Below, in pieces: positions 17,543 to 28,263 of a stretch of DNA of 64,000 nucleotides (position 1 is the stretch's first letter; each line of letters begins with the position of its first letter). The DNA lies in contig NZ_BCWV01000004.1 in the NCBI RefSeq assembly GCF_001894765.1, positions 1 through 64,000 on the forward strand, given 5' to 3'. The translations under genes were made by a program, and so were the position numbers. A model generated the notes under the pieces. It saw only the letters and a list, made by a program, of their open reading frames with translations, had not been told where the DNA came from and made no database searches. Origin of the DNA: Rhodococcoides corynebacterioides NBRC 14404 (lineage in GTDB: Bacteria; Actinomycetota; Actinomycetes; Mycobacteriales; Mycobacteriaceae).

Positions 17543-17591
17543 ATCGGGTGCAGTGGTCCACCGTGACGGTGGACCACTGCACCCGATTTTT
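17543..17591. terminator. Strong intrinsic terminator after ptsH
   Basis: A perfect 20-bp stem (left arm ATCGGGTGCAGTGGTCCACC), a 5-nt GTGAC loop and a run of five T at 17587-17591. It ends the fructose operon and also separates it from the convergent gene ending at 17606. Confidence 0.92.
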
Positions 17592-17605
17592 GCTTGTCGG
17601 CCCGA

Positions 17606-18634
17606 TCAGCGGCGGCGGAACACCCGGACGACGAGCACTGCGGTGACCCCGACGATCACCAGCACCGACGCCGCGGCCACGACCAACGGACCGAGAATCG
17701 ACGACGACGGCTCGGCCGGGACGTCCTCGGTGTCGACCACCGGCGTCGAGTCCGGCGTCTGCGCCGGTGCGATGTCGGCCGCGCGCAGGACGTCGATCGG
17801 TGGGAGCGGAGCGGCCGGGTCGATGCCCTGCTCCGAGGCCAGCAACAGATCCCCGTCGGCCCTGAACGCCGCCGCTTCGCCCTGGGGCCGAGCGGGCGCA
17901 GCGACCACGTGGTCCGCCGGTCTGCTCAGTGCACCGGCGACGTCGCCGTTCGGGACCGACCACAGATAGACGTCGGTGTAGGTCCGCACCGCCGCGAGCG
18001 TTCCATCCGCGGTGACGGCGCCGCCGGTCACCAGAGTCGATCCGGCCAGCAGGGGCGGTCCCCCGGGTGTCCCGGTGTCGTCCGGAACGAACCCGGCAAC
18101 CCGCCGCAGCGCGGTCGGTCCGGGACTCGGGAGATCCGCGACCGGGACGTCGGTGGTGTAGACGCCGCTGCCCGTGGAGTCCTTGGTGACGATCACCGGG
18201 CGTCCGTCGCCGCCGATCAGCAGCGCCTCGGCGTCGTGCGCGCCGTCCGGGTACGTCAACCGCGCAAGGTCGCCCGCCCCGGACGCGGGATCGAGGCGGA
18301 CCAGGCCCACCGTGTCGCGGCGGCGGTCGTTGTCGCCGATGTCGGCGAGGACGAGTCGACCGTCGACTGACGCCAGATCCTCGACGTCGTAGGGATCGAC
18401 GGGGTTCGGGATCCACCGCGTGACGGCGCACGACGAATCCAGTTGCGCCACACGGTCGTCCGCCCCGCTGTCCCCGACGGCGTACGCGGTGTCGCCGATC
18501 ACGGTGAGGCCGGAGAGTTCGGCCAGCCCGGGATCTTTCGGCGTGCAGGACACCTGGCCCTGCGCCGCGGCGACGCCCGGAGCGAGCACCGCCGCGCCCA
18601 CCACGACCGCGACGGGCAGCGCCGCCCTACGCAC
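17606..18634 (-). CDS. Exported, C-terminally anchored beta-propeller-like protein
   Basis: Protein of 342 aa. It has a signal peptide (MRRAALPVAVVVGAAVLAPG, cleavage near AAAQG) and a C-terminal membrane span followed by RVFRRR, so the body is extracytoplasmic and anchored. The body has repeated strand segments such as ELSGLTVIGDTAYAVGDSG and VEDLASVDGRLVLADIGDN, which resemble the esterase-like activity of phytase family or other propellers. No catalytic residues are assigned. The GTG start at 18634 overlaps the end of hflX by 8 bp, so translation is coupled. Confidence 0.7.
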   Translation of the reverse strand: MRRAALPVAVVVGAAVLAPGVAAAQGQVSCTPKDPGLAELSGLTVIGDTAYAVGDSGADDRVAQLDSSCAVTRWIPNPVDPYDVEDLASVDGRLVLADIGDNDRRRDTVGLVRLDPASGAGDLARLTYPDGAHDAEALLIGGDGRPVIVTKDSTGSGVYTTDVPVADLPSPGPTALRRVAGFVPDDTGTPGGPPLLAGSTLVTGGAVTADGTLAAVRTYTDVYLWSVPNGDVAGALSRPADHVVAAPARPQGEAAAFRADGDLLLASEQGIDPAAPLPPIDVLRAADIAPAQTPDSTPVVDTEDVPAEPSSSILGPLVVAAASVLVIVGVTAVLVVRVFRRR

Positions 18635-20084
18635 TGTGGGCGTATCGGGCGAGCTGCGACGCCAGCGCGGTGGGCACGGTCGCGTCGATCCGCGTGCCGC
18701 CCGACTCGTGCGACGTCGACGCGATCCGACCGTCCGCGTGGATGCGGGACACCAGGTCGCCGCGGTCGTAGGGCACGAGCACGCTGACGGAGACCTCCGG
18801 CGGACGAACCAGTTCGCCGAGGCGAGTACGCAGCTCGTCGATGCCCTCGCCGGTCTTCGCGGAGACGAACACCGCGCCCGGCAACAGACCGCGCAGCTGC
18901 GTGAGCGTCACGGGGTCGGCGGCGTCGATCTTGTTGACCACGATCAGTTCCTCGGGCGCTGCCGCGTTCTGCTCGCGGATCACCTCGACGATCACCTCGC
19001 GGACCGCCTCGATCTGCCCGATCGGCAGGGCGTCGGAGCCGTCGACCACGTGCATCAGCAGGTCACCGTCGACCACTTCCTCGAGCGTCGATCGGAAGGC
19101 CTCGACCAGTTGCGTCGGCAGGTGGCGCACGAAGCCCACGGTGTCGGTGAGGACGCACTCGCGCCCGTCGTCCAGCGTGGCCTTGCGCGTGGTCGGATCC
19201 AGGGTGGCGAACAGTGCGTTCTGCACCAGGACACCGGATCCGGTCAGGGCGTTGAGCAGGCTCGACTTGCCGGCGTTGGTGTAGCCGACGATCGCGACGG
19301 ACGGCACGTTGCCCTGGAGCCGTCGCTCGCGTTTGGTGTCCCGCGCCTGCTTCATGCCGCGAATCTCGCGGCGCAGCTTGGCCATCCGCTCACGGATGCG
19401 GCGGCGGTCGGTCTCGATCTTGGTCTCACCGGGACCACGCAGACCCACACCGCCGTTGCTGCCGGCGCGGCCGCCCGCCTGCCGGGACATCGACTCACCC
19501 CAGCCGCGCAGCCGCGGGAGCATGTACTCCATCTGGGCCAGGGCGACCTGTGCCTTGCCCTCGCGGGACGAGGCGTGCTGGGCGAAGATGTCGAGGATCA
19601 GGGCGGTGCGGTCGATCACCTTGACCTTGACGATCTTCTCCAGCGCCGTCAGCTGCGCCGGCGTGAGCTCACCGTCGCAGACGACGGTGTCCGCGCCGGT
19701 GGCGATGACCACCTCGCGCAGTTCCTTGGCCTTGCCGGAGCCGATGTAGGTGGACGCGTCCGGTCGGTCGCGTCGCTGAACGAGGCCCTCGAGAACCTCG
19801 GAGCCGGCGGTCTCGGCGAGCGCGGCGAGCTCGGTCATCGAGGACTCCGCCTCCTCGGCCGAGCCGGAGGTCCAGACCCCCACCAGCACCACGCGCTCGA
19901 GGCGCAGCTGCCGGTACTCGACCTCGGTGACGTCGGTGAGCTCGGTCGAGAGACCGGCGACGCGCCGGAGTGCGCTCCGGTCCTCGAGCTGCATCTCGCC
20001 GGTGGACCAGGTGTCGTCGTGTGCCTCGTCCGCGTCCGGGCCGGGGGACTCGCTGCGCGTGGGCTCTGCATTCGTTGTCGTCAT
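18627..20084 (-). CDS. hflX: Ribosome-associated GTPase HflX
   Basis: HflX of about 485 aa. An N-terminal HflX domain (VLVGVWTSGSAEEAESSMTE, SKAKEL-type YIGSGKAKELREVV) and a coiled linker with GRAGSNGGVGLRGPGETKIE precede the G domain with Walker A GYTNAGKSSLLNALT, switch region DPTTRKATL, G3 TDTVGF and G4 VNKID. The protein binds 50S subunits and splits stalled or stressed ribosomes; in mycobacteria it acts in hypoxia and macrolide response. ATG 20084 is used; a GTG six codons upstream (20102) is an alternative. It lies in the conserved dapF-hflX order. Confidence 0.94.
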   Translation of the reverse strand: MTTTNAEPTRSESPGPDADEAHDDTWSTGEMQLEDRSALRRVAGLSTELTDVTEVEYRQLRLERVVLVGVWTSGSAEEAESSMTELAALAETAGSEVLEGLVQRRDRPDASTYIGSGKAKELREVVIATGADTVVCDGELTPAQLTALEKIVKVKVIDRTALILDIFAQHASSREGKAQVALAQMEYMLPRLRGWGESMSRQAGGRAGSNGGVGLRGPGETKIETDRRRIRERMAKLRREIRGMKQARDTKRERRLQGNVPSVAIVGYTNAGKSSLLNALTGSGVLVQNALFATLDPTTRKATLDDGRECVLTDTVGFVRHLPTQLVEAFRSTLEEVVDGDLLMHVVDGSDALPIGQIEAVREVIVEVIREQNAAAPEELIVVNKIDAADPVTLTQLRGLLPGAVFVSAKTGEGIDELRTRLGELVRPPEVSVSVLVPYDRGDLVSRIHADGRIASTSHESGGTRIDATVPTALASQLARYAHSA

Positions 20085-20164
20085 ACGCCGTCCATGATCC
20101 ACGAACGCGGCGCCGAGTGCACGGCCATTCCCCTATGACACGAGCGTCGCTCGTCTCCGGCGGG

Positions 20165-21079
20165 CTACGAGGCGTGCGCCACCCGGGACTCGAGCCGCGC
20201 CCACCAGGACGCGGACAGCGTGCCCGACGCGAGCAGCACCGACGGCCCGCGCAGCGTCGCGAGACCGTCGGCGACGCGGACGACGACGTCGCCACCGGGC
20301 ACGGTGACGGTCAGCTCGCCGTCGGTGCGCCCGTCGGCACGCAGGGCGGCGGCGGCCGCGGCGACGGTCCCGGTGCCGCAGGAACGGGTCTCCCCCACGC
20401 CCCGTTCGAACACCCGCATGTGCACGCGCTCCGCGCGGGCGGCGGTGACGAACTCGACGTTCACGCCGTGCGGGAAGACCGCGTGGTCGTACTCGGGGGC
20501 GCGCGACAGGTCCAGCGCGGCCAACCCGTCCGCATCGAGATCGGCCGAAACGCATGCCAGGTGCGGATTGCCCACGTCGATCCCCGTTCCGCTCCACCGG
20601 CGTCCGCCCAGCACCGCGGAGGAGGACTCGGTGACGCGCACCGGACCCATGTCCACCGTCACCTGCGCGTCGGTGTCGTCGACGTCGTGGACGATCACCG
20701 GGCGCGCCCCGGCGCGTGACCCGACGACGAAACGATCCGCCGCCGACAATCCTGCGGAGCGCACGTAGTGCGCGAACACCCGGACCCCGTTGCCGCACAT
20801 CTCCGCGACGGACCCGTCCGCGTTCCGGTAGTCCATGAACCAGTCGTCGTCGGAGACGCCGTCCGGCAGTGCGCTCAGGATCCCGCGCCCCAGCAGGGCA
20901 CCGGCGGTGGCGACGCGCAGTACGCCGTCCGCGCCGAGGCCTGCGCGACGGTCGCACAGCGTGCGCACCCGCTCCTCGGTGAGGTCGAGGTGCGCATCAC
21001 GGTCCTCGAGCACGACGAAGTCGTTCTGGGTGCCGTGGCCCTTCGCGAAGGCGATGCCGGTTCTCGTGCCGGTGCTCAT
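20165..21079 (-). CDS. dapF: Diaminopimelate epimerase
   Basis: DapF of 304 aa. It converts LL-diaminopimelate to the meso form for lysine and peptidoglycan synthesis. The two catalytic cysteines are visible: Cys95 in [20 protein letters not shown], and the second in [18 protein letters not shown]. The N-terminus [16 protein letters not shown] is typical. The ATG at 21079 overlaps the stop of the upstream rRNA methyltransferase gene (ATGA). Other lysine-pathway genes in the window are dapA and dapB. Confidence 0.96.
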   Translation of the reverse strand: MSTGTRTGIAFAKGHGTQNDFVVLEDRDAHLDLTEERVRTLCDRRAGLGADGVLRVATAGALLGRGILSALPDGVSDDDWFMDYRNADGSVAEMCGNGVRVFAHYVRSAGLSAADRFVVGSRAGARPVIVHDVDDTDAQVTVDMGPVRVTESSSAVLGGRRWSGTGIDVGNPHLACVSADLDADGLAALDLSRAPEYDHAVFPHGVNVEFVTAARAERVHMRVFERGVGETRSCGTGTVAAAAAALRADGRTDGELTVTVPGGDVVVRVADGLATLRGPSVLLASGTLSASWWARLESRVAHAS

Positions 21080-21930
21080 GAGGTCGAGTCTCCCACGATC
21101 CGGCGACGGTCCGGCCGCCGCTGGCGGGCGATCTCGTAGAGACCGACGGCGCCGGCGGACGGTGCTCCCAGCGAACTGGCCGTCCCCCCGATCGGGATGG
21201 AGACGGTGACGTCGCACGCCTCCCGCCACGCCGCGGACATGCCGCGGGTCTCGTTGCCCACCACCAACACCGTGGCCGTTCGGAAATCGTGCTCGTCGAT
21301 CACGCGGTCACCGGTCTCGTCGGTGCCGACGACGGTCGTGTAGACGCCGGCCGCACGCAGTCGCTCGACCACCGCCAGCACGTCCGCCGGCCCGGCCACG
21401 GCGGCCACGGGGATGCCGAAGAGCGATCCGGTGGTGGCGCGCACGGCCACCGGGTCGAACGGGTCCGCGGCGTGTCCGGTCACCACGACGGCGGACGCAC
21501 CGAACGCGTCGGCGGAACGGATCAGCGTCCCGAGATTGCCGGGCGACGACGGGCGGTCGACGACGACGATCACGGGCGTCGGTGCGTCGGGAGTCCAGTT
21601 CGCGAGGTCCAGCAGCCGCGTCCGCGCGACCAGCAGCACCTCCGGCGGTTGGTCGGCTCGCTCGCCCAGCTCTGCCATGAGGTCCGGCGCCACGGACACG
21701 ATCTCCGCGCCGGACCGACGACCGTCCGCGACCGCACCGTCCGCCCACGAGGACAGAGCGCCCTCGCTGCGCACGAGGACCGACTCGATGGGCCACCCAC
21801 GCTCCAACGCCATCGACACCGGCCGGACCCCCTGCACGAGGAACAGCCCGGCCTTCGTCCGCTTCGCGCGGGTGGTGAGGTAGGACTGCCACTGCTGGAA
21901 TCGCGCGTTCCTGCTCAGAACTCGGCTCAC
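21076..21930 (-). CDS. SpoU/TrmH-family RNA 2'-O-methyltransferase
   Basis: SPOUT methyltransferase of 284 aa. The N-terminal substrate-binding domain begins [20 protein letters not shown] with [13 protein letters not shown]. The C-terminal trefoil-knot domain has the three SPOUT motifs: [32 protein letters not shown] and [22 protein letters not shown] (shown here as family positions). It probably methylates rRNA or tRNA ribose using SAM. The GTG at 21930 has AAGGAG 7 nt upstream and overlaps the miaA stop (GTGA). The exact nucleotide target is not readable. Confidence 0.9.
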   Translation of the reverse strand: MSRVLSRNARFQQWQSYLTTRAKRTKAGLFLVQGVRPVSMALERGWPIESVLVRSEGALSSWADGAVADGRRSGAEIVSVAPDLMAELGERADQPPEVLLVARTRLLDLANWTPDAPTPVIVVVDRPSSPGNLGTLIRSADAFGASAVVVTGHAADPFDPVAVRATTGSLFGIPVAAVAGPADVLAVVERLRAAGVYTTVVGTDETGDRVIDEHDFRTATVLVVGNETRGMSAAWREACDVTVSIPIGGTASSLGAPSAGAVGLYEIARQRRPDRRRIVGDSTS

Positions 21931-22871
21931 GTCGGTTCTCCTTCCGCGACGACCGCGAGAGCGCGACCGAGCAGATCCGGGTCCTCGCCGCGCAGCCAGG
22001 TGATGCGCGGGTCCCGCGCGAACCACGACCGTTGGCGACGGACGTACCGCCGCGTGCCGACGACGGTCAGCTCGCGCGCCCGCTCGAGGTCGATCTCCCC
22101 GTCCACGTACTGCAGCACCCGGGCGTAGCCGATCGCGCGCCGGGCGGTCACCCCGTCACGCAGGCCGCTCTCGATCAGCGCATGCACCTCCTCGACGAAT
22201 CCGCGGGTGAACATCGCGTCGGTGCGTGCTTCGATGCGGGCGTCGAGTTCGCCGGTGTCCCGGTCGATCCCGAGCACGACGGTCCCCCACCGCGGCTCCC
22301 CGATGGTCGGGGCGGAGGCGGCGAAGGGTTGCCCGGTCAGTTCGACCACCTCCAGCGCGCGAACGATGCGTCGACCGTCCGTCGGCAGGATCGACTCCGC
22401 CGCCGCAGGGTCGCGCCGCGCGAGCTCGCCGTGCAGCGCGGCGACGCCGTCGTCCGCCAACCGGGCCTCCCAGCGAGCCCGGACGTCCGGGTCGGTGGCC
22501 GGGAACCGCCAGTCGTCCAGCAGGGCCTGCACGTACATCATCGACCCGCCGACGATCACCGGACGGCGGCCCGACGCGAGCAGCGCGTCGATCTCCGCCA
22601 CCGCGGCCTCCTGGTAGGCGGCGACCGTCGCGGTCTCGGTCACGTCGAGCACGTCGAGGCGGTGATGGGGGATGCCGCGCCGCTCGTCCACCGGGGTCTT
22701 GGCCGTCCCGATGTCCATGCCGCGGTACTGCTGCATCGCGTCCACGTTGACGATGTCCCCGCCGAACCGCTCCGCCAGGTCGAGCGCGAGCGCGGACTTC
22801 CCCGTGGCCGTCGGCCCGACAACCGCGACAGGTACTGGACGTGCCACGTCGACAGGCACCGGACCCGTCAC
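21927..22871 (-). CDS. miaA: tRNA dimethylallyltransferase MiaA
   Basis: MiaA of about 314 aa. It adds an isopentenyl group to A37 of tRNAs reading UNN codons; MiaB, encoded 4 kb away, then methylthiolates the product. The P-loop is [20 protein letters not shown]. The next segment [22 protein letters not shown] carries the catalytic Asp and the MQQYR signature (MQVYR-like). A middle region with [15 protein letters not shown] and the C-terminal ARRAIGYAR follow. The GTG at 22871 overlaps the stop of the upstream gene (GTGA); further GTG codons downstream are possible starts. Confidence 0.95.
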   Translation of the reverse strand: MTGPVPVDVARPVPVAVVGPTATGKSALALDLAERFGGDIVNVDAMQQYRGMDIGTAKTPVDERRGIPHHRLDVLDVTETATVAAYQEAAVAEIDALLASGRRPVIVGGSMMYVQALLDDWRFPATDPDVRARWEARLADDGVAALHGELARRDPAAAESILPTDGRRIVRALEVVELTGQPFAASAPTIGEPRWGTVVLGIDRDTGELDARIEARTDAMFTRGFVEEVHALIESGLRDGVTARRAIGYARVLQYVDGEIDLERARELTVVGTRRYVRRQRSWFARDPRITWLRGEDPDLLGRALAVVAEGEPT

Positions 22872-23581
22872 GTCCACGACCCCACGGTGTACCCGACGCC
22901 GTAGGGCGCGGCGCGGTACCACGTTCGCCCGGTGAACGATCGCCCCGCGGCGTCGACCACCGCAGCCGTCACCTGCCACGCCGCGCGGCCCGCGACACCC
23001 AGTTCTGCGCACAGGGCGGGATCGAGCGACCGGAGCGTCGCGGTGTCGACGGCCGCGAGGGCGTCGTCGATGCGTTGCTGGACGCCCTCGGCGCGGTCGT
23101 CGAACGCCCCCGGCGCCGCGGCGGTGAGCGTGGTCGCGCCGTCCGCGACGACGAGCAGGCCCACCCGCTCCGGGCCGCCCGCGCGAGCCCCGATGTCCCT
23201 GGCCGCGGACGCGCAAGCGGCGGCATCCGCGTCGACGGCGACGAGCACCACGTCGATCGCGCTCGCCGGCGCTGTGCGCTCCCGGAGCCACCCGACCGTC
23301 GTCGCGGCCAGGGGCAGCTTCGGATCCGGTGAGCCGGACGCGTCCGGCGCGGTCCGCACGACGACGTCGGCGCCCCACCCGACGTACGTCCCCACCACCG
23401 AGCTCAGCAGTCCCGCGTGCGTGTCGACCCCCACCGCGAGCAGGACGTCGCTGCGCTCGGCCAGGTCACGTACCGCGCCGAGCGCGGCATCCCGCAGTCC
23501 CGTCATCTCGTCGCTCGCCGCACCCATCAGTTCCGGGACCAGGAGGGGCGGCGAGGGAACGAAGGCGACGGCGGACAGCAC
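22868..23581 (-). CDS. Class III extradiol dioxygenase-like protein (Rv2728c-type)
   Basis: Protein of 237 aa starting with GTG ([20 protein letters not shown]). It has the early histidine-poor strand-helix pattern of proteins related to class III extradiol dioxygenases and the MEMO family, such as [15 protein letters not shown] with a His, and [13 protein letters not shown]. In M. tuberculosis the same place next to miaA is held by Rv2728c. The metal ligands of true dioxygenases cannot be confirmed, so the activity is unknown. It is coupled to miaA by a 4-bp overlap and is divergent from the DUF349 gene. Confidence 0.65.
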   Translation of the reverse strand: MLSAVAFVPSPPLLVPELMGAASDEMTGLRDAALGAVRDLAERSDVLLAVGVDTHAGLLSSVVGTYVGWGADVVVRTAPDASGSPDPKLPLAATTVGWLRERTAPASAIDVVLVAVDADAAACASAARDIGARAGGPERVGLLVVADGATTLTAAAPGAFDDRAEGVQQRIDDALAAVDTATLRSLDPALCAELGVAGRAAWQVTAAVVDAAGRSFTGRTWYRAAPYGVGYTVGSWT

Positions 23582-23711
23582 GCCGCCACGGTAGTCGAGG
23601 CCGCCCGGCGGCCTCGCCGCACGGGTTTCGATGGTCGTGGGCGGCGGGAGGGGGTTGAATGGGCTCGACAACGAACAGGCAGCCGTGACGCGCGGCAGAG
23701 ACGGAGCGACC

Positions 23712-25136
23712 ATGACCGACCGCGAGAGCAGCAGCGACACCGACACGACCGGCACCGCCGCTCCCCGCCCCGGCCCCCGCCCGGGCCCTCGGCCGGGTCC
23801 CGTGCCCGGACACCGACCGCCCGCACCGTCGTCCGCCTCCCCGTCCCCTTCCTCCGACGCTGCCGCATCCGCCGAGGCCGCACCCGACTCCCACCCCCAC
23901 GCGATCGTCCCGGTGGTCACCGATCCGTCCGAGTGGGGTCGCGTCGACGAGGACGGCACGGCCTGGGTGCGGACCGCCGACGGCGAGCGCGTGATCGGCT
24001 CGTGGCAGGCCGGTGACGCTGCGGAGGGCCTCGCCCATTTCGGCCGCCGGTACGACGACCTCGCGACGGAGGTCGCCCTGCTCGAGGCTCGGCTGAACTC
24101 GGGCGCAGGTGACGCGAAGAAGACCAAGGCCGCCGCCGTCGCGCTCGCCGAAACCCTGCCGACCGCGGCGGTGATCGGCGACATCGACACCCTGGCTTCG
24201 CGGCTCCGGGCCGTCATCGACCATTCCGACGAGGTCGCGGCGGAACATCGTCGCACCCGCGACGCGCAGCGGACCGAGGCGACGGCACGCAAGGAGGCCC
24301 TCGCGGCGGAGGCCGAGGAGATCGGCGCCGAGTCGACGCAGTGGAAGGCGGCGGGCGACCGACTCCGCGCGATCCTCGACGAGTGGAAGACCATCCGCGG
24401 CGTCGACCGCAAGGTCGACGACGCGCTGTGGAAGCGCTACTCCAAGGCGCGGGAAGCGTTCAATCGCCGTCGGGGTGCGCACTTCGCCGATCTCGACCGC
24501 GAGCGCGGTGCGGCGAAGGTGCGCAAGGAGGAACTGGTCGCCCGCGCCGAGGCACTGTCCTCCTCCACCGACTGGGTCGAGACGGCGCACGTCTTCCGTG
24601 ACCTGCTGACGGAGTGGAAGGCGGCCGGGCGCGCACCCCGCGACGCCGACGACGTCCTGTGGCAGAAGTTCAAGGGCGCGCAGGACGTGTTCTTCGCCGC
24701 GCGCAACGCCGCGCAGTCCGAGCAGAACGCCGAGTTCGAGGAGAACGCGCGTCTCAAGGAGCAGCTGCTCGAGCAGTACGGGCCGTCCATCGACCCGGCC
24801 GCCGATCTCGAGGGGGCCCGCGCCGCTCTGCGCACGCTGCAGGACAAGTGGGATGCGGCGGGCAAGGTGCCACGCGAGCGCATGGGCGACCTCGAGGGCA
24901 AGCTGCGGGCGATCGAGAAGCGGGTGCGCGATGCGGCCGACTCCGAGTGGCGCCGCACCGACCCGGAGGCGATGGCCCGCGCCGCGCAGTTCCGCGAGCG
25001 CGTGGAGCAGTTCGAGGACCAGGCCCGGAAGGCCGATGCGGCGGGCAAGGCCAAGGACGCCGAGAAGTACCGCGCGCAGGCGCAGCAGTGGCGCGAATGG
25101 GCGGACGCCGCGCAGGGCGCCCTCGAGGAGCGCTGA
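23712..25136 (+). CDS. DUF349-domain protein
   Basis: Protein of 474 aa, the actinobacterial DUF349 family (M. tuberculosis Rv2731). The first 60 residues are low-complexity, with a repeated RPGP motif and Pro/Ser runs. After it come tandem DUF349 helical repeats, each with a W-K core: [69 protein letters not shown] and [14 protein letters not shown]. The whole is highly charged and predicted coiled coil. Function is not established; relatives bind RNA or act in chromosome processes. ATG 23712 has GGAG upstream. Confidence 0.85.
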   Translation: MTDRESSSDTDTTGTAAPRPGPRPGPRPGPVPGHRPPAPSSASPSPSSDAAASAEAAPDSHPHAIVPVVTDPSEWGRVDEDGTAWVRTADGERVIGSWQAGDAAEGLAHFGRRYDDLATEVALLEARLNSGAGDAKKTKAAAVALAETLPTAAVIGDIDTLASRLRAVIDHSDEVAAEHRRTRDAQRTEATARKEALAAEAEEIGAESTQWKAAGDRLRAILDEWKTIRGVDRKVDDALWKRYSKAREAFNRRRGAHFADLDRERGAAKVRKEELVARAEALSSSTDWVETAHVFRDLLTEWKAAGRAPRDADDVLWQKFKGAQDVFFAARNAAQSEQNAEFEENARLKEQLLEQYGPSIDPAADLEGARAALRTLQDKWDAAGKVPRERMGDLEGKLRAIEKRVRDAADSEWRRTDPEAMARAAQFRERVEQFEDQARKADAAGKAKDAEKYRAQAQQWREWADAAQGALEER

Positions 25137-25148
25137 TCGAACTCCGAC

Positions 25149-25778
25149 TCAGCCGTCGCGGCGGGCGTTCCGACGTCCGTCGCGGCGGGTCCGATCGAGG
25201 ACGGTCTCCCGTGCGGCCTCGTCGAGAATCGCGGCGTCCCGACGTGCCGACGCTGCCGCCCACTGCTGCGTGGACCGGTTCCACACCACCTTGAACCAGT
25301 GGAACGCCAGCACGAGCACCAGGAGCCACCCCACGATCAGGCCGATCCCGGGTCCGGCGCCGCTGAGGTTCGACGGCACGGTCTGGCGGGACCAGATGGC
25401 CAACATGCCGAGGACCGACGCCACGCCGCTGCCGTAGAGGGCGACCCACGCGAGTGCCCACCGCTGGGTCACCAGCGCGAGCGCGGAGACGCCGACGGCG
25501 AACACGAGCGCCAGCCAGACGAAGATCCGGGACGGCAGAGCGATCGATTCCGCGGCGGCGTCCTCGTCGAACGCGACGACGTCCCACCCGTTCGCCGCGC
25601 CGCTGTGCGGCAGCGCGAACGTCAGCAGCAGCAACAGGACCACGGCGGCGACCACCACGGCCCGGATTCCGGGATCGATACGTCCGGAGATGCGGCGCTC
25701 GGCGGCGGCGAGGTCCGCAGACGACCGCTCTCGGTCCATCTGGGCCGGCCGGTCGAGGTCGCGGTCGTTCTCGGTCAC
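25149..25778 (-). CDS. Membrane protein, Rv2732c-like
   Basis: Protein of 209 aa with four likely membrane spans: [60 protein letters not shown] and [19 protein letters not shown]. The C-terminal tail is charged ([20 protein letters not shown]). It starts with GTG at 25778, which overlaps the miaB stop codon (GTGA), so it is translated with miaB. The same arrangement occurs in mycobacteria (Rv2732c after Rv2733c). No biochemical role is known. Confidence 0.75.
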   Translation of the reverse strand: MTENDRDLDRPAQMDRERSSADLAAAERRISGRIDPGIRAVVVAAVVLLLLLTFALPHSGAANGWDVVAFDEDAAAESIALPSRIFVWLALVFAVGVSALALVTQRWALAWVALYGSGVASVLGMLAIWSRQTVPSNLSGAGPGIGLIVGWLLVLVLAFHWFKVVWNRSTQQWAAASARRDAAILDEAARETVLDRTRRDGRRNARRDG

Positions 25779-27307
25779 AGTGCACATCCCATCGTCGGGG
25801 CCGGCTCGGGAGCCGGGGCGCCGATGCGAGGCAGGCCGAGGCCCACTCCCACCGGGGCGGTGGTCGGTCGCAGTCCGAGTTCGTGGCGGTCGCCCGCCAC
25901 GGTGCGCCGGTGCGTCAGCAACGGGCCGTCGGCGACGAGGTGGTACGGCTTGGCGTCGGTGACGCGGGTGGTGACGACGTCGCCGGGACGCACGGCACCG
26001 TCCACCGCTCCCTCGGGTCGGAAGTGGACCAGGCGCCCGTCGCGGGCCCGCCCGCTCATGCGCTCGGTCACCGCGTTCTTGCGGCCCGCGCCCGCGGCGA
26101 CGAGCAGCTCGACCTCGGTTCCGACGACCCGCCGGTTCTCCTCGAGCGCGATCTCCTCCTGGAGCGCGATGAGCCGCTCGTACCGTTCCTGAACGACGGC
26201 TTTGGGCACCTGGTCGTCCATGTCGGCCGCGGGAGTGCCCGGTCGGATCGAGTACTGGAAGGTGTACGCATTGACGAATCGCGCGCGACGCACCACGTCG
26301 AGAGTGTCCTGGAAATCCTCCTCCGTCTCACCGGGGAAACCCACGATGATGTCGGTGGTGATCGCCGCGTGCGGGATGGCAGCGCGCACCCGGTCGAGGA
26401 TGCCGAGGAATTTCTCACGGCGGTAGGACCGCCGCATCGCGCGCAGGATTCGGTCGGACCCGGACTGGAGCGGCATGTGCAGGGTGGGACAGACGTTCGG
26501 GGTGGCGGCCATGGCGTCGATGACGTCGTCGGTGAACTCCGCGGGGTGCGGGGAGGTGAAGCGCACCCGTTCGAGGCCCTCGATGGTTCCGCAGGCCCGC
26601 AGGAGCGCGGCGAACGCCCCGCGATCGCGAGGGGTGTCCGGGTCGGCGAACGACGCGCCGTAGGCGTTGACGTTCTGCCCGAGCAGCGTCACCTCGAGCA
26701 CGCCCTCGTTCACGAGTGCCTGCACCTCGGCGAGCACGTCGCCGGGGCGCCGATCCACCTCCTTGCCGCGCAGCGCCGGGACGATGCAGAACGTGCAGGT
26801 GTTGTTGCACCCGACCGAGATCGACACCCATCCCGCGTAGGCCGAGTCGCGCTTGGCCGGCAGCGTCGACGGGAACGCGTCGAGCGAGTCCAGGATCTCG
26901 ACCTCGGCGCGCTTGTTGTGCCGGGCGCGGTCCAGCAGCGCCGGCAGCGATCCGAGGTTGTGCGTGCCGAACACCACGTCGACCCACGGCGCCTTCTGCA
27001 CCACGACGTCGCGGTCCTTCTGGGCCAGGCAGCCACCCACGGCGATCTGCATCGACGGATCGGCATCCTTGGCGGGTCGAAGCTGACCGAGGTTGCCGTA
27101 GAGCCTGTTGTCGGCGTTCTCCCGCACGGCGCAGGTGTTGAAGACCACCAGGTCCGCGGAGTCACCCGCGGCGGCCGGGACGTAGCCCGCGTCCTCGAGC
27201 AGCCCGGCGAGACGCTCGGAGTCGTGCACGTTCATCTGGCATCCGAAGGTGCGCACCTGGTAGGTCCGCGCCCCCTGTGCCCGGGTCGGAAGGTCGATCG
27301 TGTCCAC
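25775..27307 (-). CDS. miaB: tRNA methylthiotransferase MiaB
   Basis: Radical-SAM methylthiotransferase of about 510 aa that makes ms2i6A37 in tRNA. The N-terminal MTTase domain has cysteines in [15 protein letters not shown] and [12 protein letters not shown], binding the auxiliary cluster. The radical-SAM motif CxxxCxxC is in [15 protein letters not shown]. The C-terminal TRAM domain, for tRNA binding, follows from about residue 400. It starts at a GTG, 27307, with GGAGG very close (2 nt), so initiation may be inefficient or the start may lie slightly elsewhere. The neighbour gluA is divergent. Confidence 0.95.
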   Translation of the reverse strand: MDTIDLPTRAQGARTYQVRTFGCQMNVHDSERLAGLLEDAGYVPAAAGDSADLVVFNTCAVRENADNRLYGNLGQLRPAKDADPSMQIAVGGCLAQKDRDVVVQKAPWVDVVFGTHNLGSLPALLDRARHNKRAEVEILDSLDAFPSTLPAKRDSAYAGWVSISVGCNNTCTFCIVPALRGKEVDRRPGDVLAEVQALVNEGVLEVTLLGQNVNAYGASFADPDTPRDRGAFAALLRACGTIEGLERVRFTSPHPAEFTDDVIDAMAATPNVCPTLHMPLQSGSDRILRAMRRSYRREKFLGILDRVRAAIPHAAITTDIIVGFPGETEEDFQDTLDVVRRARFVNAYTFQYSIRPGTPAADMDDQVPKAVVQERYERLIALQEEIALEENRRVVGTEVELLVAAGAGRKNAVTERMSGRARDGRLVHFRPEGAVDGAVRPGDVVTTRVTDAKPYHLVADGPLLTHRRTVAGDRHELGLRPTTAPVGVGLGLPRIGAPAPEPAPTMGCAL

Positions 27308-27439
27308 GGCCTCCAGGGTACGGCGACCAGCCGGACGAGCCGTCGGAGCGCCCGGGGCGGGTCGGTGGGGGCGGTAAAGTTTCCATTACATGTCCGTCGA
27401 CCCACCACGAAAACGGACAGTGGCGGGGAAAACTACCTC

Positions 27440-27445
27440 TAGGGT
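27440..27445 (+). promoter_or_regulatory. -10 element for leaderless gluA transcript
   Basis: TAGGGT ends exactly 7 nt before the ATG at 27453, and no Shine-Dalgarno is present. This matches the geometry of leaderless mRNAs in actinobacteria. The 130 bp upstream also contains GTAAAGTTTCCATTAC at 27375-27390, a weak inverted repeat. Confidence 0.5.
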
Positions 27446-27452
27446 CATCGCC

Positions 27453-28229
27453 ATGACCCACCCCGACGGCGAGCGCGTGTCCGGCTCGTCCACCGCCCCC
27501 ATGATCGCGATGCACGGAGTGCAGAAGCACTTCGGCGACTTGCACGTGCTCCGGGACATCGAACTCGACGTTCCCGCCGGCCAGGTCGTGATCGTCCTCG
27601 GCCCGTCCGGCTCCGGCAAGTCCACGCTGTGCCGCACCATCAATCGCCTCGAACCCGTCGACGAGGGCACCATCGCCGTCGACGGCAACCCGTTGCCGTC
27701 GGAGGGCAAGGCGCTCGCCGCGCTGCGCGCCGACGTCGGCATGGTCTTCCAGTCCTTCAACCTGTTCGCGCACAAGACGATTCGCGAGAACGTCATGCTC
27801 GGACCGACCAAGGTCCGCAAGGCGAAGAAGGAGGAGGCGGAGAAGACCGCGCAGCGACTGCTCGAGCGCGTCGGCATCGCCAACCAGGCCGACAAGTACC
27901 CGGCCCAGCTCTCCGGCGGCCAGCAGCAACGCGTCGCCATCGCCCGCGCGCTCGCGATGAACCCGAAGGTCATGCTGTTCGACGAGCCGACGTCCGCGCT
28001 CGACCCGGAGATGGTCAACGAGGTGCTCGACGTCATGACCTCGCTGGCCAAGGAGGGCATGACCATGGTCGTGGTCACCCACGAGATGGGCTTCGCCCGC
28101 CGCGCCGGCGATCGCGTGATCTTCATGGCCGACGGTCAGATCGTCGAGGACACCGATCCCGAAACCTTCTTCACCGCACCGAAATCCGATCGCGCCAAGG
28201 ACTTCCTGGGCAAGATCCTCAGTCACTGA
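27453..28229 (+). CDS. gluA: Glutamate ABC transporter, ATP-binding protein
   Basis: ABC ATPase of 258 aa. It has Walker [19 protein letters not shown]-loop in [13 protein letters not shown], signature [16 protein letters not shown], Walker [15 protein letters not shown] and the switch His in [10 protein letters not shown]. The set is characteristic of polar-amino-acid transporters. It begins the operon gluA-gluB-gluC-gluD, whose order equals that of the glutamate system of Corynebacterium glutamicum. The ATG at 27453 is favoured by a TAGGGT -10 box placed for a leaderless transcript; an ATG at 27390 would add 21 residues. Confidence 0.93.
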   Translation: MTHPDGERVSGSSTAPMIAMHGVQKHFGDLHVLRDIELDVPAGQVVIVLGPSGSGKSTLCRTINRLEPVDEGTIAVDGNPLPSEGKALAALRADVGMVFQSFNLFAHKTIRENVMLGPTKVRKAKKEEAEKTAQRLLERVGIANQADKYPAQLSGGQQQRVAIARALAMNPKVMLFDEPTSALDPEMVNEVLDVMTSLAKEGMTMVVVTHEMGFARRAGDRVIFMADGQIVEDTDPETFFTAPKSDRAKDFLGKILSH

Positions 28230-28263
28230 CGCTCCCACTCACCCACTTATCGGAGGACATTCG

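Noticed and set aside
23760-23830. CRISPR-like or satellite repeat
   Set aside because: The repetitive DNA encodes the RPGP-rich N-terminus of the DUF349 protein and is simple coding low complexity without spacers.
27375-27421. GlnR or AmtR site before gluA
   Set aside because: GTAAAGTTTCCATTAC and the TGTCCGT/ACGGACA arms are inverted repeats, but neither fits the GlnR (GTnAC-n6-GnAAC) or AmtR consensus well enough.
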